A stretch of 6,916 nucleotides of DNA from Alkalibaculum bacchi (lineage in GTDB: Bacteria; Bacillota; Clostridia; Eubacteriales; Alkalibacteraceae), in the NCBI RefSeq assembly GCF_937875145.1, contig NZ_CALNCS010000234.1, forward strand, positions 1 to 6,916, written 5' to 3'. Shown piece by piece: positions 1-4,207 of the stretch (position 1 is the first letter of the stretch; every line of letters starts with the position of its first letter). The notes beneath the pieces were generated by a model that worked only from the letters and a program-made list of their open reading frames with translations, had not been told where the DNA came from and did no database searches. The translations under genes and the position numbers were made by a program.

Positions 1-64
1 ACATCCGGAATCAGAACCACTTCACCAAGGCCCTTGCGGGTGAAGTGGTTCTGATTCCGGATGT
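1..64. repeat. Perfect 26-bp inverted repeat at the window edge
   Basis: Bases 1-26 are the exact reverse complement of 39-64, with a 12-base spacer (27-38). The spacer holds a further small dyad, AAGG (27-30) against CCTT (32-35). The right arm lies inside the AraC reading frame, and there is no T-run after it, so it is not a terminator. The left arm reaches base 1, so the repeat may extend beyond the window. A perfect GC-containing hairpin this long inside a regulator's coding sequence is unusual. If this is a contig end, a fold-back artefact of amplification or assembly is the simplest explanation; a real inversion junction is the alternative. What is seen is the repeat; its origin is inference. 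Confidence 0.9.
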
Positions 65-545
65 TCGAATCCCTTTGGAAAGTTTTTGGAAGTGGTATAG
101 GACAAGAAGTCCTGCCTATGACATTCAAGCAATCTATGCCGATATCCTAAGTTTTCCTGTTGCAGATGTAGACGGCCAAATGGCGTATATGGTAGCTACT
201 TTTTTCACAAGTAGAATCTATCAAGGGAAATCAGAAGTAGCAAAAGCCAGGGAATACCTAGAAAACAATTGGAGAGAAAAATTCAATATAGATAAAATTG
301 CAAAGGCCGCCTGTTTAAGCCCTTCACATCTTATGCGGCTGTTTAAAAAGCATACTGGTATGACGCCCTATAGCTGCTATCAGGAGATTAAGATTGCCCG
401 GCTTAAGGAAGCACTTCGGAATAAGAATTTAAGTGTAAACGAAGCCTTTTTATCCTGCGGTTTTGAACATCGTGGAAATTTTGCGAGATTTTTTAAGATG
501 CAAGTAGGCATGACACCATCCCAATATAGAAAGGTAATGAAGTGA
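3..545 (+). CDS. AraC-family transcriptional regulator, 5'-truncated
   Basis: This is a DNA-binding regulator of the AraC/XylS family, cut off at its N-terminus by the window edge. Counting from the GTG at 45, residues of about 66-166 form the two helix-turn-helix AraC domain. The first motif is around IDKIAKAACLSPSHLMRLFKK and the second around the NEAFLSCGFEHRGNFARFFK segment. The family ending GMTPSQYRK is present, so the C-terminus is intact. The preceding 60-odd residues (about AGEVVLIPD to FFTSRIY) resemble the end of a PocR-type ligand-binding domain; that is a weak judgement from sequence pattern only. The frame is open to base 3, and the GTG at 45 has no well-spaced ribosome binding site, so I treat the gene as partial rather than starting there. 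Bases 1-26 may be artefactual (see the inverted repeat), so trustworthy coding probably begins near 27. Its target is unknown, and no neighbour suggests one. Confidence 0.88.
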   Translation: MRNQNHFTKALAGEVVLIPDVRIPLESFWKWYRTRSPAYDIQAIYADILSFPVADVDGQMAYMVATFFTSRIYQGKSEVAKAREYLENNWREKFNIDKIAKAACLSPSHLMRLFKKHTGMTPYSCYQEIKIARLKEALRNKNLSVNEAFLSCGFEHRGNFARFFKMQVGMTPSQYRKVMK

Positions 546-878
546 TAAATGTACGAGAAAGAGTCTCTGTATGCAGAAACAAGTACAGCAAATCTTTTGT
601 TATCCTAAAATTATTGAGCATAAATGAATAATTTACAGCTTTTTTATACTATTATAGATGGTTTATTTTTTATAAAATAATTATAAGCAATCTATGAGAA
701 AAGCAATAATTAAATTGAAGCGGTAAAATAAGGTTATGTGGTCTTTGGGCGAGTTCGTTTCCATGGAAAAGGATATTGAAAATCACCTTGTTGTTCAGGT
801 AACGTTTAATTAACAGGTTCAGGCGTATTTTCTTTGATATTGTATGCTAATGAAACAAGAGAAATGGAGGAGAATATT
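546..878. other. Intergenic region with no convincing gene
   Basis: This is AT-rich DNA between the AraC gene and the small membrane protein gene. It holds only short open frames: an 18-codon ATG frame at 571-627 without a ribosome binding site, and a 25-codon frame at 736-813 (starts MWSLGEF, ends VVQVTFN). Neither resembles a family I know; the second could be a gene remnant. An AT-only hairpin, TTATTTT against AAAATAA, lies near 663-682 but lacks the GC stem of a terminator. The promoter of the downstream gene should lie in the last 100 bases, but I cannot choose a convincing -35/-10 pair. Confidence 0.5.
866..872 (+). promoter_or_regulatory. Ribosome binding site fixing the start at 879
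   Basis: GGAGGAG lies six bases before the ATG at 879. This picks that start over the in-frame upstream TTG at 834, which has no such site and would add 15 residues with no family resemblance. Confidence 0.85.
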
Positions 879-1244
879 ATGACAGAGCAAAAAATTAATT
901 CCGAAAATCAAGAATTAATAGAGGTACAGGAAAATGTTTTTACTCAGGAGGATATTGAAAAGAACAAGACAATGGCAGGTCTTTCTTATTTTCTGTTTTT
1001 TCTTCCGCTGATTGTCTGTCCCGAATCCCAATATGCCAAGTTTCATGCAAATCAGGCACTTTTACTTTTGATCACAGGTATAGCGGGGAACGTGATATTA
1101 GGTATCATCCCCATAATTGGATGGATGCTGATGCCAATTTTCGGTATCGCTATTTTGATACTTGGCATTATGGGAATCATCAATGGGTTTGGAGGGAAAG
1201 CAAAACCTCTTCCTGTTATTGGTAAAATTACCATCCTAAAATAG
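879..1244 (+). CDS. DUF4870/Tic20-like small integral membrane protein
   Basis: This encodes a 121-residue membrane protein of unknown function. Residues 1-30 are polar, acidic and probably cytoplasmic. Residues 32-47 (MAGLSYFLFFLPLIV) form a first membrane segment. The stretch KFHANQALLLL (about 54-64) is the hallmark of the DUF4870/Tic20-like family and opens the second segment (about 57-78). A third segment spans about 80-103, starting at the family's IPIIGW-type turn. The tail NGFGGKAKPLPVIGKITIL also matches the usual family ending, so the protein looks full length. Family members are widespread in Firmicutes and are sometimes fused to zinc-ribbon domains; no enzymatic role is established to my knowledge. 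It is followed after 52 bases by a broken signal-peptide gene with its own ribosome binding site, and the terminator at 1438-1475 probably ends the transcript of both. The start is set by GGAGGAG at 866-872. Confidence 0.85.
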   Translation: MTEQKINSENQELIEVQENVFTQEDIEKNKTMAGLSYFLFFLPLIVCPESQYAKFHANQALLLLITGIAGNVILGIIPIIGWMLMPIFGIAILILGIMGIINGFGGKAKPLPVIGKITILK

Positions 1245-1252
1245 AGCGTGAA

Positions 1253-1277
1253 CTATTAATTGTATTTTGATTAATAG
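1253..1277. repeat. Perfect 8-bp inverted repeat upstream of the decayed gene
   Basis: CTATTAAT (1253-1260) and ATTAATAG (1270-1277) are exact reverse complements nine bases apart. They lie just before the AGGAGGA site at 1283-1289. The spacing suits a dimeric regulator site or a small AU hairpin near the ribosome binding site. The region is AT-rich, so chance is a serious alternative. The left arm shares the 9-mer ACTATTAAT with the MarR promoter region (1908-1916). Confidence 0.4.
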
Positions 1278-1296
1278 ATGTTAGGAGGATATTCAT

Positions 1297-1423
1297 ATGA
1301 AGAAGGTTCTAACTTTAATATTTATGTCTGTATTAATGTTGGCGCTTGTCGAAGGATAGCAGTACGATGAGCTTCGCCTATAAGGGGGAAGAAAATCTTG
1401 TGTCCATTGAATATCAGAAATAG
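1297..1423 (+). pseudogene. Decayed small exported protein or lipoprotein gene
   Basis: A strong AGGAGGA site (1283-1289) precedes an ATG at 1297 that opens a typical signal peptide: MKK, then a hydrophobic run from VLTLIFMSV to LALV. The frame stops at the TAG at 1357-1359 after 20 codons, just where a lipobox cysteine or cleavage site would be expected. In the +1 frame, reading continues from about 1352 as KDSSTMSFAYKGEENLVSIEYQK and stops at 1421-1423. This fits an exported protein that has lost its middle through an internal deletion that also shifted the frame, leaving head and tail. It sits just after the DUF4870-like gene and just before a terminator, so it was probably last in that unit. 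I cannot name the parent family. The alternative, a deliberate 20-residue membrane peptide, is possible but less likely given the coding-like tail. Confidence 0.6.
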
Positions 1424-1437
1424 GATTGTTGTAAAAT

Positions 1438-1475
1438 AGCTGCTAAGACTTATATGTCTTCCTGCAGCTTTTTTT
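1438..1475 (+). terminator. Rho-independent terminator
   Basis: AGCTGC (1438-1443) pairs with GCAGCT (1464-1469), and AAGAC (1445-1449) pairs with GTCTT (1456-1460). The two helices are separated by a T/CCT internal loop and closed by a six-base TTATAT loop. A run of seven T follows (1469-1475). It lies 15 bases after the end of the decayed gene, and should end transcription of the DUF4870-like gene and that remnant. Confidence 0.85.
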
Positions 1476-1590
1476 ATTATATAGAAACACCGTTACAGTA
1501 CTATAGACGATAGTTTTTTCGAGGGGAGTATTTGACCCTTCATGCAGAATCGAAGATATAATTATGAGGGAAGTTTGTGTAAAGCTATGA

Positions 1591-1749
1591 AATCAAGAGG
1601 TATGTATTGTATACGTTTCAAAATTACTTGATGTTTTCAAAGGAAATAAAGGTATATTCTCGACTAATAAAGTTATACATTCCCCTATAGAAGTAAATAT
1701 TGACAAATTAAAAGTAGTCTATCAGTATGTGAAGGAGCATGGCAAATAG
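1591..1749 (+). pseudogene. Orphan coding-like fragment with no start codon
   Basis: A 52-codon open frame lies between TGA (1588-1590) and TAG (1747-1749), reading NQEVCIVYVSKLLDVFKGNK at its start and DKLKVVYQYVKEHGK at its end. It has no ATG, GTG or TTG in frame and no ribosome binding site. The composition is protein-like, with an amphipathic end, and a terminator follows 28 bases later, as expected for the 3' end of a gene. I infer the tail of a gene whose 5' part was deleted. I do not recognise the family, and in AT-rich DNA a chance open frame of this size cannot be excluded. Confidence 0.3.
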
Positions 1750-1776
1750 GTATGGGTCTATAAAAATAAAAATTTC

Positions 1777-1821
1777 AACCTTTTAAGCTGCCTTTGAAGG
1801 CATTTTAAAAGGTTGTTTTTT
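1777..1821 (+). terminator. Long rho-independent terminator upstream of the MarR operon
   Basis: The outer stem is AACCTTTTAA (1777-1786) with TTAAAAGGTT (1805-1814). The inner stem is TGCCTT (1789-1794) with AAGGCA (1797-1802). The two are separated by a GC/TT mismatch, and GTTTTTT follows. An A-rich tract just before it (1762-1773) means it could also act on the opposite strand, though no gene reads toward it from the right. It insulates the MarR-exporter operon from the decayed region. Confidence 0.85.
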
Positions 1822-1883
1822 ATGAATTTATAAATGTAAAGATTTTGATAATAAGCTAAAAAAACTTAAACTGAAAATAATTG

Positions 1884-1912
1884 TTGATATTTTACACAAA
1901 AGTAGTTACTAT
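1884..1912 (+). promoter_or_regulatory. Candidate sigma-A promoter of the MarR-exporter operon
   Basis: TTGATA (1884-1889) as -35 and TACTAT (1907-1912) as -10 are separated by exactly 17 bases, about 47 bases before the MarR start. Similarity is good at -35 and moderate at -10 (four of six). It is the best-placed pair between the terminator at 1777-1821 and the gene. Confidence 0.55.
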
Positions 1913-1935
1913 TAATAATGGTTATATTTAATAAC
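1905..1935. promoter_or_regulatory. Possible MarR operator (imperfect palindrome)
   Basis: The 31-base stretch is a dyad centred on base 1920. Ten of fifteen positions pair, in the pattern GTTAnTAnnnATAA and its mirror TTATnnnTAnTAAC. It covers the -10 element and the likely transcription start, where an autorepressing MarR protein would bind. The position and symmetry are seen; the binding is inference, and AT-rich sequence makes weak dyads common. Confidence 0.4.
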
Positions 1936-1946
1936 AAATTGATGTG

Positions 1947-1952
1947 AGGTGA
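1947..1952 (+). promoter_or_regulatory. Ribosome binding site supporting the GTG start at 1959
   Basis: AGGTGA lies six bases before the GTG at 1959 and matches the 16S anti-Shine-Dalgarno end. No ATG is placed as well, so the MarR protein probably starts at GTG, which may keep its expression low. Confidence 0.65.
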
Positions 1953-1958
1953 AAGGAA

Positions 1959-2387
1959 GTGCAAGAGAGAGAAAAGTTAGTTGAGAATTTAATATTTTTT
2001 ATTCCAACTATCTTTAAAAAATTAATGAAAAGCATACCATCAATGGATATACCAAAGCAGCAATTTGGCCTTCTCCATATGGTATGTATTCACCAGGGGA
2101 AAACCATGAGTTATTACAGTGAGAAAATGCAGTTACCTAAATCCAATATCTCAGTATTAGCGGATCGATTAATAAAAGGAGGTTATTTAATTAGAGATAC
2201 GGATCCAGAGGACCGAAGGGTAATCAATTTAAGAGTCACTCAAAAAGGGAAAGACCTTTTTAGTACTCAAAAGAATCAAATGAAACGTGAGATGATAAAG
2301 CCACTAGAAGACTTACAAGAAGAAGATATACTCAGATTAAATACACTGATAATAGAGATGAAGAGCATATTAGACAAATTAGAGTAA
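1959..2387 (+). CDS. MarR-family transcriptional regulator
   Basis: This 142-residue winged helix-turn-helix protein has the usual MarR length. Residues 1-30 form the N-terminal dimerisation helix. Residues of about 50-73 (MSYYSEKMQLPKSNISVLAD and on) form the helix-turn-helix. The wing carries the family signature D82-P-E-D-R-R87 followed by VINLRVTQKG. Residues of about 97-142 form the C-terminal dimer helices. MarR proteins usually bind a palindrome as homodimers and release it on binding a small aromatic or toxic ligand, or on oxidation. One cysteine (Cys43) is present, with no evidence for a redox role. The gene is first in an apparent operon with an ABC exporter starting 92 bases downstream, the classic arrangement of a local repressor of drug efflux. 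The palindrome at 1905-1935 is the likely self-control site. The ligand cannot be predicted. Confidence 0.92.
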   Translation: MQEREKLVENLIFFIPTIFKKLMKSIPSMDIPKQQFGLLHMVCIHQGKTMSYYSEKMQLPKSNISVLADRLIKGGYLIRDTDPEDRRVINLRVTQKGKDLFSTQKNQMKREMIKPLEDLQEEDILRLNTLIIEMKSILDKLE

Positions 2388-2430
2388 ATAGAGTGGTGAG
2401 AGTTTTTAACCAAAAAACTATTGGATTTGT

Positions 2431-2448
2431 TTAAGAGGTTAAAGAGGT
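2431..2448 (+). repeat. 9-base tandem repeat before the exporter genes
   Basis: TTAAGAGGT (2431-2439) is followed directly by TAAAGAGGT (2440-2448), with eight of nine bases the same. Each copy carries an AGAGGT that could act as a weak ribosome binding site. The second lies eight bases before an ATG (2457) opening a 15-codon frame that overlaps the start of the first exporter gene. Confidence 0.4.
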
Positions 2449-2479
2449 CGTTTAGAATGCTGAATAAAAAGGAGAATTT

Positions 2480-4207
2480 ATGGTTAAATTATTTCGATTT
2501 TTAAAGCCATACAGGTGGCAAATTTTTGTAGTTCTTGTATTGGTATTTTTACAGACACTGGGGGATTTATACTTGCCTACTCTTACCTCAGATATTATTA
2601 ATGAAGGAGTTATGGCAGGGGATGTAGCAACCATTTGGGATATTGGTAAGATCATGCTCCTGGTAGCAGGTCTTAGTGCAATTTTGTCTATTGCATCGAG
2701 TTATTTTTCAGCAAAGATTGCCATGGGGTTTGGTACGGTTTTAAGAAACAAAATTTTTGAAAGAGTAGAGAGCTTTTCATTAAGGGAATTTGACGAATTT
2801 GGTACAGCAACGCTGATTACGAGGACGACAAATGACATCAATCAAGTTCAAATGGTGACCATTATGATCTTTCGTATGATGGTCAGTGCCCCTATGATGG
2901 CAATAGGAGGATTGACCTTAGCTTATTCTAAAAATGCTAATTTGACAGGGGTTCTTGGTGTAGCCATTCTTGTTCTAGGCTTGACCATAGCAGTCCTTGC
3001 AAGAAAAGTCATACCATTATTTAAGCTAGTACAGGGAAAAGTGGATAAAATTAACCTTGTGCTTAGAGAAAAGCTTACTGGGATTCGAGTCATACGTGCT
3101 TTTGATACTGTAGAAAGAGAAAATAAAAGATTTGATGACGTCAATAACGATTTGACCAATAACTACATTACTGTAAACAGAATTATGGCTTTTATGATGC
3201 CATCTATTATGCTCATTATGAACATCACTTCTTTGTCTATCCTTTGGTTTGCAGCTATTAAAATTAATGTGGGCACCATGGATTTAGGAGATTTAAGTGC
3301 GTTTACCCAATATACTATGCAGATTATGATGTCTATGCTCATGCTCTCTATGATGTTTATTATGGTACCAAGAGCTCATGCAGCGGCCATTCGGATCGAC
3401 GAAGTCATTGTAACAGAGCCTAGTGTAGTAAATCCAGAAATTATTCAAAAAGAGTTCAGCGTGACAAGTACATTAGAATTTCAAAATGTCGCCTTTAGCT
3501 ATCCTGGCGCAGAAGAATCCGTATTAGAACAGATAAGCTTTCAAGCGAAGCCGGACAAAGTAACTGCAATTATAGGTAGCACTGGCTCAGGAAAATCTAC
3601 TATTGTGAATTTGATTCCAAGATTTTACGATATTACTCAAGGGAATATACTCATCGATGGTGTGGATATTAAAGAAATCTCATTAGAGACCCTTCGAGAT
3701 AAAATTGGGTTTGTTCCCCAAAAATCGGTCTTGTTTTCAGGTAGCATTGCCGACAATATTCGATTTGGCAGCAAGGATGCTCCTATGGAGGAGGTCATTG
3801 AAGCAGCAAAAGTTGCAGAAGCCTATGAATTCATCGAAAATATGGAGGAAGGGTTTGATCATTACATATCACAGGGAGGAACTAATGTTTCAGGGGGACA
3901 AAAGCAAAGGTTAGCCATTGCTAGAGCAATACTGAAAAAACCAGAAATATACGTTTTTGACGATAGTTTTTCTGCTCTCGATTTTAAAACCGATGCAAAG
4001 GTTCGAAAATCGATAAAAAACAAGCTGAATGACGCTACAGTCATTATCGTAGCTCAACGAGTAGGTACCATCATGGATGCAGATCAAATTATCGTGTTAG
4101 AAGAAGGCAAAATCCAAGGAATCGGTACGCATCATGAGCTATTAAATTCATGTGAGGTCTACAAAGAAATTGTGTCTTCCCAGTTGACAAAGGAGGATAT
4201 GAAATGA
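2480..4207 (+). CDS. Heterodimeric ABC exporter, half with degenerate ATPase site (TM287/BmrC type)
   Basis: This is a 575-residue half-transporter: an exporter-type membrane domain (residues 1 to about 310) followed by a nucleotide-binding domain (about 330-570). Six membrane segments fall near 14-34, 55-75, 124-148, 155-172, 235-258 and 275-297. The ATPase domain has Tyr341 (A-loop), Walker A GSTGSGKS (366-373), Q-loop Gln414, a canonical signature VSGGQ (470-474) and Walker B YVFDD (491-495). Two catalytic positions are degenerate: Asp495 replaces the general-base Glu, and Gln526 replaces the switch His (AQR, not AHR). In the TM287/288, BmrCD and LmrCD group this marks the half whose own ATP site hydrolyses poorly while its signature completes the partner's active site. 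AAGGAG at 2469-2474 is five bases before the ATG. The 3' end overlaps the partner gene by ATGA. The likely role is export of hydrophobic drugs, lipids or peptides. Membrane segments 3, 5 and 6 are rich in Met (eight in residues 280-295). Confidence 0.93.
   Translation: MVKLFRFLKPYRWQIFVVLVLVFLQTLGDLYLPTLTSDIINEGVMAGDVATIWDIGKIMLLVAGLSAILSIASSYFSAKIAMGFGTVLRNKIFERVESFSLREFDEFGTATLITRTTNDINQVQMVTIMIFRMMVSAPMMAIGGLTLAYSKNANLTGVLGVAILVLGLTIAVLARKVIPLFKLVQGKVDKINLVLREKLTGIRVIRAFDTVERENKRFDDVNNDLTNNYITVNRIMAFMMPSIMLIMNITSLSILWFAAIKINVGTMDLGDLSAFTQYTMQIMMSMLMLSMMFIMVPRAHAAAIRIDEVIVTEPSVVNPEIIQKEFSVTSTLEFQNVAFSYPGAEESVLEQISFQAKPDKVTAIIGSTGSGKSTIVNLIPRFYDITQGNILIDGVDIKEISLETLRDKIGFVPQKSVLFSGSIADNIRFGSKDAPMEEVIEAAKVAEAYEFIENMEEGFDHYISQGGTNVSGGQKQRLAIARAILKKPEIYVFDDSFSALDFKTDAKVRKSIKNKLNDATVIIVAQRVGTIMDADQIIVLEEGKIQGIGTHHELLNSCEVYKEIVSSQLTKEDMK
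4189..4197 (+). promoter_or_regulatory. Strong ribosome binding site inside the first exporter gene
   Basis: AAAGGAGGA lies seven bases before the ATG at 4204, within the last codons of the upstream gene. Together with the ATGA overlap (4204-4207) it supports coupled, near-equal translation of the two exporter halves, as expected for a 1:1 heterodimer. Confidence 0.85.

Noticed and set aside
834..878. TTG start giving a 136-residue form of the DUF4870-like protein
   Set aside because: There is no ribosome binding site before 834, while GGAGGAG is well placed before the ATG at 879.
1501..1518. CTAT/ATAG hairpin followed by six T
   Set aside because: A four-base A-T-rich stem is too weak, and a proper terminator already lies at 1438-1475 with no gene in between.
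2401..2419. AGTTTTT/AAAAACT hairpin between MarR and the first exporter gene
   Set aside because: The stem is nearly all A-T and no T-run follows, so it is not a credible terminator. MarR and the exporter are better read as one operon.
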